DNA of 64,000 nt from Lacisediminihabitans changchengi (GCF_016634425.1 NZ_JAEPES010000001.1:1061183-1125182), one strand, 5' to 3'. Shown: positions 41,799-51,060, counted from the stretch's first letter. The notes: generated by a model from the letters alone, not told the origin. Made by a program: numbers and translations.

Positions 41799-42631
41799 CC
41801 CGGTGTGCCCCCGAGAGTGGTCTGCGGGTGGGTCGCGAGGTAGCCCCCGCCGGTCTGCACGCCGCCGACGGGATCCTGGCCGACGCTCGCGCTGTCGAGC
41901 ACCGGCTCGATGGTGAGGCCGCCGTCCGCGGTGTCGAGCACGAACAGGGTGGTCACGCTGCCCTGTGCGAGCGCGACCTGAGCCGAATCGGTCAGGGTCT
42001 TCTTCGCGCTCCCGGCGGATTTCGCCGAGAGGTCGAGGGTCCATGGGCCTGCACCGACCTCGGCATAGCCGGTCGCGGTGCCGCGCTTCGCCTTCGATGC
42101 GACAGCCACGCCGGTCGAAGTTCTCACGCTGACCGTCTGCGCGAGCGTCGACGCCTGGATCAGGCGGATGCGCGCACCGCCGTTGCTGGGAGCGGTGAGG
42201 TCATCGTCGTACACCGAGACGGCGATCTTCTTGTTCGGCCCATAGGCGGCGACCGTGGAGGCGTGTCCGTCGGCGATGGTGACCGCGCTGCTCAGCATCG
42301 GTTTGGTCGACGCGGGGGAGCCGGTCGGCACCATGGAGACGGTGTAGGTGCCGTCTGGCATCGGCGTGTACGGCGACACCGCGCCGTACTTCACGTTGTC
42401 GAGTTCGTAGAGCGTGGTGCCGCCCTTGAGCGCACTGATACGCACGTCGATGCCCTTGGTGTCGGGGGAGAGATGCGCGAGGCGAATCCAGCCTTCGCCG
42501 GCCGGAGCGCTCTGCGCTGACGGGACGGCTGCGCTGGCCGGTGCGGCGGCGAGCAGGGTGCCAGCACCGAGTAGGAGTCCGGTGGCGATACCCAGGGCGA
42601 TGCGGAGTGGTCTGCGGGTGACGGTTCTCAT
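41795..42631 (-). CDS. Secreted DUF4397 protein
   Basis: 278 residues from ATG 42631 with AAAGGA 7 nt upstream; the frame is open further but without conserved features. Signal peptide of about 38 residues ending AAAPASAAVP. Two DUF4397 beta-sandwich repeats start at GEGWIRLAHLSPDTKGIDV and at GGARIRLIQASTLAQTVSV. The tail is GGVQTGGGYLATHPQTTL with no LPXTG and no membrane segment. DUF4397 proteins are surface proteins of unknown function, often encoded beside sortases. Coupled by overlap to GH8. Confidence 0.85.
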   Translation of the reverse strand: MRTVTRRPLRIALGIATGLLLGAGTLLAAAPASAAVPSAQSAPAGEGWIRLAHLSPDTKGIDVRISALKGGTTLYELDNVKYGAVSPYTPMPDGTYTVSMVPTGSPASTKPMLSSAVTIADGHASTVAAYGPNKKIAVSVYDDDLTAPSNGGARIRLIQASTLAQTVSVRTSTGVAVASKAKRGTATGYAEVGAGPWTLDLSAKSAGSAKKTLTDSAQVALAQGSVTTLFVLDTADGGLTIEPVLDSASVGQDPVGGVQTGGGYLATHPQTTLGGTPG

Positions 42632-42680
42632 GGGGTGTCCTTTCGTTCCATTCGGGTGTGGTCGGGTGACACAGCGTGGA

Positions 42681-44633
42681 TCATCGGGATCCGTAGGTGA
42701 GGAGCAGGCCGCCGCCCGTGCCGCGGGCCGATTGCGGCACGAACGTTCCGGTGAGCCCGGTGACGAAGCTCTTCGCGGCCGAGGTGAGTCGGCCGTCACT
42801 GACTGCGGTGCGGCTGCCGAAGGCGGTGATGAGCACCTGGCGGAGTGGCCCTGTCTCCCCGGCAACGGCCGGGAAGTTCTGCACCGTGATCGAAGAGATG
42901 GCGGTGGCAGAACCGAGCGCGAGGGTGATGCGGTCGTCCACGCGACCGGCGGTCAAGAGACGCTTGTTGGCAACGGAGGTGCCGAGGGCGGGGTTCTGTG
43001 CCAACTGCGTGCCGGTCTCGGCCCGGCTCTGCTGGGCCGCCGCGGCATCCGTTTTCGCTGCTGCCATGCCCTCCGGCTCGATGCGCCGCACCTGCACGGC
43101 CTGTTCGGCCTGTCCGAACGAGGCGACCACGGTCGAGTTGGCGATCGCCTCGGTCACCTCGGCCGACGTCCCGGCGCCGGTGCGCATCGAGTTCGTGGCG
43201 ACGATGTAGTCCGAGTCTTTCCAGCCCTGCGGGGACTGCGCCTCGACGGCCGGGTCGGTGTCGATCTTGTAGTACCAGACCACGTTGTCGCGGGCCCAGC
43301 CAGCACGCTCCAGGTCGACCCACATCGAGTCGTCGACGATCAGGCGCTGGTCGTGAGCGACGTTCGTTTCGACCCACTGCTCGGCCGATCGCATCGGGGA
43401 ATCGAGGTCGGCGAGGAAGAGTCCGCGCAACTGCACGGTCCATACCGGGACGGCGACGGCCAGGGCGAGAGTGGCGGCAGTTGCCCAGACGATGGCGCGC
43501 CAGCGGCCAGCGGCCCGGCGGCGGATTGCGCGGACGGCGGAGTCGGTGACCCCGGCGATGAGCAGCGCGCCGAAGGGCAGCAGCATGATCACGTACGGCA
43601 CCGGAAGGTAGCCGCCCGGGCGGAACATGAACGCGACCAGGGCGAGCGTCATGACGGCGAACACCCGCAGCCGCCGCGCGAATACTCCCGCGATCGCCGC
43701 CAGAATGCCAAACACGATGAACACCGGGTCGAGCTGTGTCCAGATGGCGAAGGTGCGGCTGATCAGGCTGGCCGGGTCGAACACCGAACCGCTGCTCGCG
43801 CGGGTTCCGAGCTGGAACGTGACGCCGTCGAACAGGCTCACCCGTCCGGCACCCGGGAGCAGTTCGCCCTTCACCAGCGCAAGCAGCACGTAGCTGAATC
43901 CGATCAGCACGAGAACCGTTCCGGCGACGGAGAGGGTGTAGCGGCGGGTCTGCGCACGCGATGATCGCACCATCGCCCAGATGAGGAACGGGAGGGCGAG
44001 CAAAAACGTCTCCTTGCTGAGCACGGCGACACTGAAACAGGCGGCGGATGCGGCGAACCCGGCCAGCTGATTGCGCTTGCTCAGAGCGAGCACGAAGGCG
44101 GCGATCAGCCAGGGTGTCGCCACGTTGTCGAGGTATACCGAGCGGTGAAACTGCACGGCCAGCGGCGAGACGGCGAAGATGACCCCGGCCGCCGCGGCAG
44201 CCGCACGGGTCAGCCCCACCCTCCGCGCGAGTACCCAGAGCAGCACCACGGAGATCAGAGAGAAGACGATGACCGCTTCTCGTCCGGCGAGCACCGCCGT
44301 GCTGTACCGAGCGAAGGCCCCGGTGAGCTGGGTGTATCCGGCGATCTGCAGCCAGCCCAGCGGTGGGTGGTCGTACCAATACGTGTAGTGCGCGAGTTCG
44401 CCGAAGTGGCTGACGGCGTAGGCCTGCGCCGTGTACGTGCCCTCGTCGTCGATGCGCTGCGGCGAGCCGCCGAAGTTGAGGAAGGTGGCGATTCCGGCCA
44501 GAACGAGGGTGGGGGAGAGCCAGAGCAACGTGAGGCGGTGGCGGAGGGCCGCGAGCTTGATTCGAACGGATGCCCGGCTCGCGGCATCCGTCAGCTGGAC
44601 GACTGTCGACCCGTCGTGGGTGGTGCTGGTCAT
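42681..44633 (-). CDS. GT39-like polytopic membrane glycosyltransferase
   Basis: 650 residues from ATG 44633, overlapping the GT2 stop by 4 nt. About eleven helices. The first loop has the acidic pair RIDDEGTYTAQAYAV and WYDHPPLGWLQIAGY, matching dolichyl-phosphate-mannose mannosyltransferase-like proteins; VQFHRSVYLDNVATPWLI follows. The final 250 residues are extracytoplasmic, with a beta-sandwich-like region at the end. It probably adds a sugar from polyprenyl-phosphate to the polymer or to a surface protein of this operon. Confidence 0.83.
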   Translation of the reverse strand: MTSTTHDGSTVVQLTDAASRASVRIKLAALRHRLTLLWLSPTLVLAGIATFLNFGGSPQRIDDEGTYTAQAYAVSHFGELAHYTYWYDHPPLGWLQIAGYTQLTGAFARYSTAVLAGREAVIVFSLISVVLLWVLARRVGLTRAAAAAAGVIFAVSPLAVQFHRSVYLDNVATPWLIAAFVLALSKRNQLAGFAASAACFSVAVLSKETFLLALPFLIWAMVRSSRAQTRRYTLSVAGTVLVLIGFSYVLLALVKGELLPGAGRVSLFDGVTFQLGTRASSGSVFDPASLISRTFAIWTQLDPVFIVFGILAAIAGVFARRLRVFAVMTLALVAFMFRPGGYLPVPYVIMLLPFGALLIAGVTDSAVRAIRRRAAGRWRAIVWATAATLALAVAVPVWTVQLRGLFLADLDSPMRSAEQWVETNVAHDQRLIVDDSMWVDLERAGWARDNVVWYYKIDTDPAVEAQSPQGWKDSDYIVATNSMRTGAGTSAEVTEAIANSTVVASFGQAEQAVQVRRIEPEGMAAAKTDAAAAQQSRAETGTQLAQNPALGTSVANKRLLTAGRVDDRITLALGSATAISSITVQNFPAVAGETGPLRQVLITAFGSRTAVSDGRLTSAAKSFVTGLTGTFVPQSARGTGGGLLLTYGSR

Positions 44634-46102
44634 CGTGCGCTCCCCACGGTCTCGGGTTCACGGTCGGGGATCTGGTGCGGGTCGGCGGACTCCATCGGGC
44701 GCAGGTGCACGCCGGCGTGGGCCGTCTTCTCCCAGCCCGTCTCGTTGCGCAGCTGGCGCAGTACCGAGCGGATTGCGGCGATCGCCAGGAACACCTGGAA
44801 CGGGAAGGTGCCGAGCACCAGACGGACGTAGTCGCGCGCCCGCACCCTGGTCTCGTACAGCCGCCCGAACTCGCCGAGGCCGGCGATCTCCACCGCGACG
44901 GTGATCAGTGTCGGCGCCAGGGGGATGAACGTGATCAGGGCGATGACTGTCGGCACCTTCACGAACAGGATCAGCACGAGCGACAGCGGGATCATCAGCC
45001 CGGTGATCGCCTGCAGAAACGGCATGGCCAGGATGTAGCGGGCGAATAGCCGCTGGCGCACGGTGGGGAGCTTCTTCCACTCGCCCTTGCCGAGCACCTG
45101 CAGAAAGCCCTGGTTCCACCTCGTGCGCTGCTTGAACAGCGACATCAGCGTGCCGGGCGTCTCCTCGCGGGTGACGACCTCGGGGCTGTAGGCGACGACG
45201 ACCTTCTCGCCCTGGCTCGACAGCCGCACGCCGATCTCGCAGTCTTCGGCGAGGCACTCCGCATCCCAGCCGTCGTTGCGCTCGAGCAGCGCACGCTTGA
45301 TGAACACGGTATTGCCGCCGAGCGGAATGAAGCGGGCGCCCGCGTGGAAGTGCAGACGGGAGCGGAACCAGAAGTAGTACTCGAGCACGTTGCGCAGCGA
45401 CCACCAGCTGGACTGGAAGTTCATCAGCTGCACGCCGCCCTGCACGACACCGGCGTCGGTCTCGCTGAACTTGGAGTCGATGAGCTCAAGCAGATGCGGG
45501 TGCACCTCGTCCTCGGCGTCGAACACCCCGACGATGTCGCCGGTGGCATAGGCGAGCGCGGTGTTAAGAGCCTTGGGCTTGTTCTTCGGAACGCTCGAGT
45601 CGACCACCACGGTGATCAGCTCCGGATGTCGCGCTGCCGCTTCGCGGACGACCCGATCCGTTCCCGGGTCGTCGTCGCCCACGATCGCGATGATCTGCAC
45701 GTTCGGATGGGTCTGTGCCGCGAGTGTGTCGAGGGTCTGGCCCATTACCTCCTCCTCGTGCCTGCCCGGGACGAGCAGGGTGAACGAGTGTGCCGGGGGG
45801 AGCGGGTTGGCAGAGAAGCCCGTCTTGCGCAGGTTGCCGTCTGACTTCCAGGCATGGAGCATCCACCAGAGGGTGGTCAAAGCGATCGCGGTGAGCACGA
45901 TCGCCAGAAGCACCAGAACGCCGTATCCGACGACCGCGGTCCAGTCGCCCGACATCGTTCCGGTCGAGCCGGTGGGGCTGATCGTTCCGAGGTCACCGCG
46001 ATTGGGCACGCTGGTGCCGGGATCGCTGGGTGCGGATGGTGCGGATGGTGCGGGGGGCAGTATCGGGTCGTCAGCTAATCTGCTTAACCATTTCGAGGTC
46101 AT
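44630..46102 (-). CDS. Processive GT2 glycosyltransferase (cellulose-synthase-like)
   Basis: 490 residues from ATG 46102, where GGAGG is 8 nt upstream; the frame is open to 46186 but lacks a site. One N-terminal membrane helix, then the GT-A domain with AIVGDDDPG, the metal motif VGVFDAEDEVHP, catalytic LAEDCEIGVRL and QRTRWNQG, followed by three more helices. The D,D,D,QxxRW set is that of processive enzymes such as cellulose and hyaluronan synthases. Its start overlaps the 3' end of gtrA by 32 nt. No PilZ domain is visible. Product probably a beta-linked glucan, judging by the GH8 neighbour. Confidence 0.88.
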   Translation of the reverse strand: MTSKWLSRLADDPILPPAPSAPSAPSDPGTSVPNRGDLGTISPTGSTGTMSGDWTAVVGYGVLVLLAIVLTAIALTTLWWMLHAWKSDGNLRKTGFSANPLPPAHSFTLLVPGRHEEEVMGQTLDTLAAQTHPNVQIIAIVGDDDPGTDRVVREAAARHPELITVVVDSSVPKNKPKALNTALAYATGDIVGVFDAEDEVHPHLLELIDSKFSETDAGVVQGGVQLMNFQSSWWSLRNVLEYYFWFRSRLHFHAGARFIPLGGNTVFIKRALLERNDGWDAECLAEDCEIGVRLSSQGEKVVVAYSPEVVTREETPGTLMSLFKQRTRWNQGFLQVLGKGEWKKLPTVRQRLFARYILAMPFLQAITGLMIPLSLVLILFVKVPTVIALITFIPLAPTLITVAVEIAGLGEFGRLYETRVRARDYVRLVLGTFPFQVFLAIAAIRSVLRQLRNETGWEKTAHAGVHLRPMESADPHQIPDREPETVGSAR

Positions 46103-46580
46103 TCGGGTTTCCTCCAGCGGTGGGTGCGAACACGAAGGTGCGGTAGGCGAAGTATCTGAATGAGGTACCGAGCACGAGTCCGACAACGTTGGCGGAGATG
46201 TTGTCTGCGACGGCCGAGGTGAGACCGAGCAGAGTATGAGAGACGAACAGGCAGCCGACGGCGATTCCCAGGCCGATCAGGTTGCTGAGGGCGAACAGCG
46301 CACCTTCGCGCCAGGCCGGGCGGCCCCGGCGCTTGCGAAAGGTGAGGTATCGATTGCCGAGCCAGGCGACCACCGTGGACACGGCGACCGAAACCGCCTT
46401 GGCCAAGAGAACCTGGTCGCCGAGCACCGTCGAGCGCAAAACATTGAAAACGACGAAGTCGACGACGAAGGCAATCACTCCGACGGAACCGAACGAGGCC
46501 AGTTCGGGGAGCATCGAGCGGATCCGAGAGTAGGCGCCGACGAAGGTGTCCCCCATTCGGGGGGATTTGGCGAGCGACAT
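46071..46580 (-). CDS. GtrA-family membrane protein
   Basis: 169 residues from ATG 46580. Four helices with family features FGSVGVIAFVVDFVVFNVLR and VVAWLGNRYLTFRKR, ending RYFAYRTFVF. GtrA proteins are thought to flip polyprenyl-phosphate-linked sugars to the outer face. First gene of the leftward glycan operon, so it may supply the donor for the GT39-like enzyme. Confidence 0.88.
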   Translation of the reverse strand: MSLAKSPRMGDTFVGAYSRIRSMLPELASFGSVGVIAFVVDFVVFNVLRSTVLGDQVLLAKAVSVAVSTVVAWLGNRYLTFRKRRGRPAWREGALFALSNLIGLGIAVGCLFVSHTLLGLTSAVADNISANVVGLVLGTSFRYFAYRTFVFAPTAGGNPNDLEMVKQIS

Positions 46581-46714
46581 GTAACGGGTTACGGAGGCAT
46601 GCCGATCACGGTTTGGTATTTCGGCGAACTATTCGATCCTTTAACACCGCGTTCACATTCGGCCGAATCGTTAACGCAGAATTATCGCGTGTCCCCTATA
46701 CGGGGGACAGTCTC

Positions 46715-47281
46715 GTGTCTATCATCAGGCGGGCGCGGGGAAGCTCCGCGTATCTGCTCGCCCTGATCGACCCGGACGTCGGTGTGCGACGAGCAGGGTC
46801 CGCTCGTGGAGAGTCGGCTCGCGTTCTGCCGTTTTTGGGCGGAACGCTTGGGGTGGTGGGCACAATTCTGTGCCTGTGGAGCGTCCTCGCGTTTTACTCT
46901 CCAGGCACGCTTCCGCCAGTGCCGCAGCTAGCAGCCTTCACCGGTTCGAGCCTCAGCAGAACGCCCCAGCAGCAAGCCGGGATACCTACGTCTTCGTCGA
47001 CACCGCAATCCGGGGCAAGAATCGTCGGCCCGCTTGAGGGGGCGGATGTCACGGCGCCCGCGCAACAGCTTTACGCGAACGTTCGTCACATTGCGATTGC
47101 GCTTTGTGTGCGAATCAGTTCCTCCAAGCAATTTGCTCAGCAATACCCCGGACGGTTCGCCGGCGTGCCTCTCGCATTGACACTCGGGCCCGATCGTGTC
47201 TTAACCGGCGGCGGTGCCACGTACTCGAAACTCCCCGTCGACATGACCTGTGAGGTGTCTGCGACCATCGGAACAGGTTGA
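46715..47281 (+). CDS. Hypothetical single-pass membrane protein
   Basis: 188 residues if started at GTG 46715, which has CGGGGGA 8 nt upstream; the longer frame to 46613 overlaps the promoter side of gtrA. A basic N-terminus, one membrane helix (TLGVVGTILCLWSVLAFY), a Pro/Ser/Thr-rich stretch, and an external domain of about 80 residues with two Cys (IALCVRI and MTCEVSA). No family recognised. Divergent from the glycan operon. Confidence 0.55.
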   Translation: MSIIRRARGSSAYLLALIDPDVGVRRAGSARGESARVLPFLGGTLGVVGTILCLWSVLAFYSPGTLPPVPQLAAFTGSSLSRTPQQQAGIPTSSSTPQSGARIVGPLEGADVTAPAQQLYANVRHIAIALCVRISSSKQFAQQYPGRFAGVPLALTLGPDRVLTGGGATYSKLPVDMTCEVSATIGTG

Positions 47282-47367
47282 TCCGTCAGCCAAACGCCAT
47301 CGTCGTCAGCTCCAATCGGAGTGAGGTGACCCAATTCGACTGAACTCCACCTGCCGTCACGACCGAT

Positions 47368-47634
47368 TCATACTGCCGTTGACGAGTACGTTCCCGCGCT
47401 CTCGAATGACTCCAACTCGCGAAAGACCACCCACGCAAAATTCGGAGTTCCGAATACCTCGGAAGGGCCGGAGGTCGGCGGCAGAGACGCCCACGGCCAA
47501 GTGATGTAGGACGGAGCGAGTGTCGGCACTACCAGCGCGGCAACCGGGCGCTCCCTGTCGACAAATAGCTCGGCATCTCCTACACGGACAAGGGGGTGCG
47601 AATCGAGTAAGTCATCGTCACTTTCGGGGACCAT
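47368..47634 (-). CDS. Hypothetical protein, doubtful
   Basis: 88 residues, acidic start (MVPESDDDLLD), then a Pro/Trp-containing region (SYITWPWASLPPTS). No motif or good ribosome site. It is the only frame of interest in the 47282-47839 gap, where I otherwise see nothing. It may be a relic. Confidence 0.3.
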   Translation of the reverse strand: MVPESDDDLLDSHPLVRVGDAELFVDRERPVAALVVPTLAPSYITWPWASLPPTSGPSEVFGTPNFAWVVFRELESFESAGTYSSTAV

Positions 47635-47839
47635 GCCGAATGCATAGGAGAAGGTCCTTCGAATGTAGGTCGTTCATGAGTGTCAGCGGCCGTGGGCGCC
47701 GGTTCCGGATCGATACGGCTAGACAACCAAGGGGAGGCGCTCTTGCGCGAGCAATTCGATGCGGGGGAGTACCCGAGCCAGGGGTTCGACGAGGGAGCCC
47801 CCGCGGGGCTCGGAGCAGTGACTGCCGAGCCCGCCGTCC

Positions 47840-49120
47840 TCAGCCGGGCGCGGGCTCGGCGCCGGCGTCGCGACTGACCTCGGCCAGCCGCTGCTCCAGG
47901 AACGCGCGCTCCGCGGCATTCGCCGTGAGCTCCATCGCGCGCCGATACGACTGAGCCGCGCCGTCGGCATCGCCGAGGCGGCGCAGCAGGTCGGCGCGCG
48001 TGGCCGGAAGATAGGGATAGTCGGCGAGTCGGGGATCGGTGGCCAGCTCGTCGAGGAGCGGCAGGGCGGCGGCCGGACCGTCGGCGAACGCCACGGCGGC
48101 AGCCCGATTGAGCGCGACCACCGGGGTGTTCCACACCGCCAGCAGCCGGTCGTAAAGGTGCACTACGCGCGGCCAGTTGGTCTGCTCCAGGGACGGCGCC
48201 ATCGCGTGCACACCGGCGATCGCCGCCTGCAGGGTGAACCGCCCCGGTGGGCCGGACGCCAACGCCCCGGCTGTCACCGTGAGCCCCTCCAGAATCGCGC
48301 GTTGATCCCAGCGCGTTCGGTCCTGGTCAGCGAGCAGGAGCAGCCGGCCCTGTTCGTCGGTGCGGGTGGCCCGGCGCGCGTCGGTGAGGAGCAGTAGGCC
48401 CAGCAGGCCGCGGGTCTCGGCCTGCTCGGGGAGCATTGCGGCGAGGGTGCGCGCAAGGTGCAGGGCCCGGTCGCAGAGCTCCTCACGGACGAGCGCGTCA
48501 CCCTCGCCGGCCGTGTGGCCGGTGCTGAAGAGCAGGTGGAGGGCGGTGAGGACACTGTCCAGGCGCTCGGGCAGCTCCGCCCGGGCCGGAACCCGGTAGG
48601 GGATCCGCGCGTCGGAGATCTTCTTCTTTGCCCGGGTGATCCGTGCCGCCATCGTCGGCTCGGACACCAGGAAGGCCCGGGCGACGTCGGGCGTGGGAAC
48701 GCCGCAGACCAGGCGCAGGGTGAGAGCAACGCGGGCTTCGGGGGCGAGGGTGGGGTGACAGCAGATGAATACCAGCCGGAGTCGGTCATCCGGCACCGCG
48801 GCGTCGGGCCAGTCCAGGGCGGCCGGGTCGTGCGGATCGACGGTCGCCGGCTCCACGAGCAGCGGGAGCTTGCGCCGGAGGGTGACCTCGCGACGTAACC
48901 GGTCCAGCGCATGGTTCCGCGCCGCCGTGGTCAGCCACGCGCCGGGCCGCTCCGGGACGCCGTCCCGGGTCCAGGCCCGTAGCGCGCTGACGTACGCCTC
49001 CTGCGCGCACTCCTCCGCGACGTCCAGGTCGCCCGCGACGCGCACCGTGGCGGACAGTACGAAGGCCCACTCCGAGCGGTGGGCCTGCGTCAGCGCGGCA
49101 GCGACCGCGTCCGCCTGCAT
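47840..49120 (-). CDS. ECF42-type RNA polymerase sigma factor
   Basis: 426 residues from ATG 49120; the frame is open to 49219 over the YCII gene. Sigma-2 region: VAGDLDVAEECAQEAYVSAL and RAWTRDGVPERPGAWLTTAA. Sigma-4 region: LTLRLVCGVPTPDVARAFLV then SEPTMAARITRAKKKI. The C-terminal 200 residues (DUF6596/TPR-like, with LLFSTGHTAGEGDALVREEL) are the hallmark of the ECF42 group. These sigma factors lack an anti-sigma factor and are encoded with YCII/DGPF proteins, as here 33 nt upstream. Target genes usually include that partner. Confidence 0.9.
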   Translation of the reverse strand: MQADAVAAALTQAHRSEWAFVLSATVRVAGDLDVAEECAQEAYVSALRAWTRDGVPERPGAWLTTAARNHALDRLRREVTLRRKLPLLVEPATVDPHDPAALDWPDAAVPDDRLRLVFICCHPTLAPEARVALTLRLVCGVPTPDVARAFLVSEPTMAARITRAKKKISDARIPYRVPARAELPERLDSVLTALHLLFSTGHTAGEGDALVREELCDRALHLARTLAAMLPEQAETRGLLGLLLLTDARRATRTDEQGRLLLLADQDRTRWDQRAILEGLTVTAGALASGPPGRFTLQAAIAGVHAMAPSLEQTNWPRVVHLYDRLLAVWNTPVVALNRAAAVAFADGPAAALPLLDELATDPRLADYPYLPATRADLLRRLGDADGAAQSYRRAMELTANAAERAFLEQRLAEVSRDAGAEPAPG

Positions 49121-49152
49121 TGCGGACGCGGTCGGCTCGTCGCTGGGAGTGA

Positions 49153-49509
49153 TTAGAACGGGTTGGTCGTCGGGTCCACGACCGGGCGAACTTCGACGCC
49201 GCCGCCGGGGGCCGGGCACAGTTTGGCGATCTCGATGGCGTGGTCGAGGTCGCGCGCCTCCACGACGTAGTAGCCGCCGAAGGCCTCCTTGGTCTCGACG
49301 AACGGGCCGTCAGTCACCGTGCCGCCACCCTTGATCGTGGTGGCCGTCGTCGTGGGCGCGAGCGCCGCCCCGCCGACGAGAGACCCGCCGAGCTCGGAGA
49401 CCTGCTTGGTGAACGTGTTGTGCGCGTCGATCACCGCACTCCACGTCTCCGGCGATGCGTTCGCGTAGAACGCCGGGTCTTCGTAGATGAGGATTGCGTA
49501 CTGGGACAT
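49153..49509 (-). CDS. YCII-related (DGPF) protein
   Basis: 118 residues from ATG 49509 with GGAGG 8 nt upstream. Contains MSQYAILIYEDPAFYAN and the DGPF motif in VTDGPFVETKEAFGGYYVVE, then ARDLDHAIEIAKLCPAP. Small dimeric fold; partner of ECF42 sigma factors, possibly regulating them or acting in a stress pathway. Co-transcribed with the sigma gene. Confidence 0.92.
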   Translation of the reverse strand: MSQYAILIYEDPAFYANASPETWSAVIDAHNTFTKQVSELGGSLVGGAALAPTTTATTIKGGGTVTDGPFVETKEAFGGYYVVEARDLDHAIEIAKLCPAPGGGVEVRPVVDPTTNPF

Positions 49510-49756
49510 GGAGCTGCCTCCTTGCATTAAGTCGCGGGCCAGCCTGTCCGGCTCCGTCACTAATGACGACGAACATCCTGCCGCCGGATCGACAACTACG
49601 CCCGGATTTTCTTCAAGATTTTTCCGGCGCCGCCGCCGCATAAGTGCCGGAGACGACATTGCGTGCTGTGCTGCACTCTATCGGCGCACCTGAGGCGCCG
49701 TCTCGCGGCGGAGCGACGCGACGGGATACCGCCGCGATCATCCGCCATCCGAACAC

Positions 49757-49800
49757 AAAAAATGGGCCGGACAACCGATTACCGATTGTCGCGACCCATT
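49757..49800 (-). terminator. Rho-independent terminator of tRNA-Leu
   Basis: On the minus strand AATGGG...GACAA...TTGTC...CCCATT arms form a long hairpin, and it is followed by six T (49762-49757). It begins 40 nt downstream of the tRNA 3' end. Between it and the YCII gene (49510-49756) I see no gene. Confidence 0.8.
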
Positions 49801-49840
49801 TCATGAAGTGGACCGGCTGAATTAGCCGAACCACCCTTTG

Positions 49841-49925
49841 TGCGCGAAGGGGGACTTGAACCCCCACGCCCTATACGGGCACTAGCACCTCAAGCTAGCG
49901 CGTCTGCCATTTCCGCCATCCGCGC
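49841..49925 (-). tRNA. tRNA-Leu (anticodon GAG)
   Basis: 85 nt on the minus strand. The acceptor stem pairs GCGCGGA with TTCGCGC, followed by discriminator A. The D-loop has GGCGGAAATGGCAGAC, the anticodon stem-loop GCTAGCTTGAGGTGCTAGT (anticodon GAG at 49889-49891), a long variable arm GCCCGTATAGGGC, and the T-loop GGTTCAAGTCC. CCA is not encoded. Class II structure and U8-G9 fit leucine. Confidence 0.95.
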
Positions 49926-49969
49926 GCATCTGATGTTCCCTTGCAGAAGCACCGAGGTAAGACATTAGC

Positions 49970-49990
49970 ACGCTCTCGGGAGCGTTTTTT
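49970..49990 (+). terminator. Intrinsic terminator-like hairpin upstream of the nucleoside hydrolase
   Basis: ACGCTC-TCGG-GAGCGT stem followed by a T-run (49985-49990). It faces right, away from the leftward tRNA, and lies 58 nt before the nucleoside hydrolase start. It may stop antisense transcription, or act as a leader attenuator for that gene. Confidence 0.7.
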
Positions 49991-50048
49991 ACCCGCGGCA
50001 CTGTTCATCGTTCGCGACAATGAAGGCTGCCCCGAAAACTGGAGAACC

Positions 50049-51014
50049 ATGCCCGATTCTGCCGCCGCGCTGCCCGTCTACCTCGACTGCGATACCGGCA
50101 TCGGCGACGCCATGGCGATCGCCTACCTGCTCGCCTCCGAGCACGCTGCCCTCCTCGGCATCGGCACCGTCAGCGGCAATACCTCCGCAGCCGGTGCTGC
50201 TCGCAACACGCTCGACCTGCTCGCTCTGGCGGGCCGCGACGACATCCCGGTGGCGGTGGGGGAGCACGACTTCCTCACGCGGGCGTTCCATGGCGGGGCC
50301 ACGCGGGTGCACGGCGACAACGGCATCGGCGGGGTGGTGTTACCGGAATCTCCACGGCATCCGGTTGCCGAATCCGCACCCGAGATGTTGGTGCGACTGG
50401 CTCACGAGAACGCCGGCCAACTGCGGGTGATCGCGATCGGGCCGCTCACCAATCTCGCCATCGCACTGCGCCTCGACCCGACAATCGCCGACCTCGTCGC
50501 CGACGTGACGATCATGGGCGGGGCCGCCATGGTGCCCGGCAACGTCACGCCGGTCGCCGAGGCGAACGTCCACAACGATCCGGATGCCGCTGCCGCGGTT
50601 CTCGAAGCAGCCTGGCCGGTGACGCTGGTGCCGCTCGACACCACGATGCAGAGCCTGCTCGACACGGACGACCGCGACCGCCTGCTCGCGTCGACCCGTC
50701 CGGTCGCCCACGCGATCGGCGAGATGCTCGACACCTACTTCGACTTCTACGTGCAGGTCTTCGGCCGACGCGTGTCGGTGCTGCACGATCCCCTCGCCGC
50801 CGCCGTCGCGCTGGGTGACCTCGAGCTCGATTCGGCGCCGATCGTGCACGTCGAGATCGACACGACGAATGGCCCCGGCCGCGGTCAGACCGTCAGTGAC
50901 CTGCGCGGGCGCTTCCGCGGGCATCCACCGACCGAGCGTGCGCGCACCAGACTCGTGCTGAGTGTCGCCGAGCCCTTCGCCCCGAAGCTGATGGCTGCGC
51001 TGCTCACGGCGTGA
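50049..51014 (+). CDS. Inosine/uridine-preferring nucleoside hydrolase family protein
   Basis: 321 residues from ATG 50049 with GGAG 5 nt upstream; the frame to 49941 crosses the hairpin and is rejected. The fold is recognised by VYLDCDTGIGDAMAIAYLL, IAIGPLTNLAIALRL, DVTIMGGAAMVPGNVTPVAE and NVHNDPDAAAAVL, with SVLHDPLAAAVAL carrying the last Asp. These enzymes split nucleosides into base and ribose using a calcium bound by the first Asp cluster. Here that cluster reads DCDTGIGDA instead of the usual DxDxGxDDA, so one Asp is replaced by Gly; activity or substrate may be altered. Confidence 0.85.
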   Translation: MPDSAAALPVYLDCDTGIGDAMAIAYLLASEHAALLGIGTVSGNTSAAGAARNTLDLLALAGRDDIPVAVGEHDFLTRAFHGGATRVHGDNGIGGVVLPESPRHPVAESAPEMLVRLAHENAGQLRVIAIGPLTNLAIALRLDPTIADLVADVTIMGGAAMVPGNVTPVAEANVHNDPDAAAAVLEAAWPVTLVPLDTTMQSLLDTDDRDRLLASTRPVAHAIGEMLDTYFDFYVQVFGRRVSVLHDPLAAAVALGDLELDSAPIVHVEIDTTNGPGRGQTVSDLRGRFRGHPPTERARTRLVLSVAEPFAPKLMAALLTA

Positions 51015-51060
51015 GTCTGCGTGGCCCAGCACACCGGGGCGTACCGGATAGCGTTGAAGC

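Noticed and set aside
42414..43964. Long rightward frame of 516 codons antisense to the GT39-like gene
   Set aside because: High-GC shadow frame: low-complexity Arg/Gly/Asp translation with no motif, while the opposite strand has clear membrane and catalytic features.
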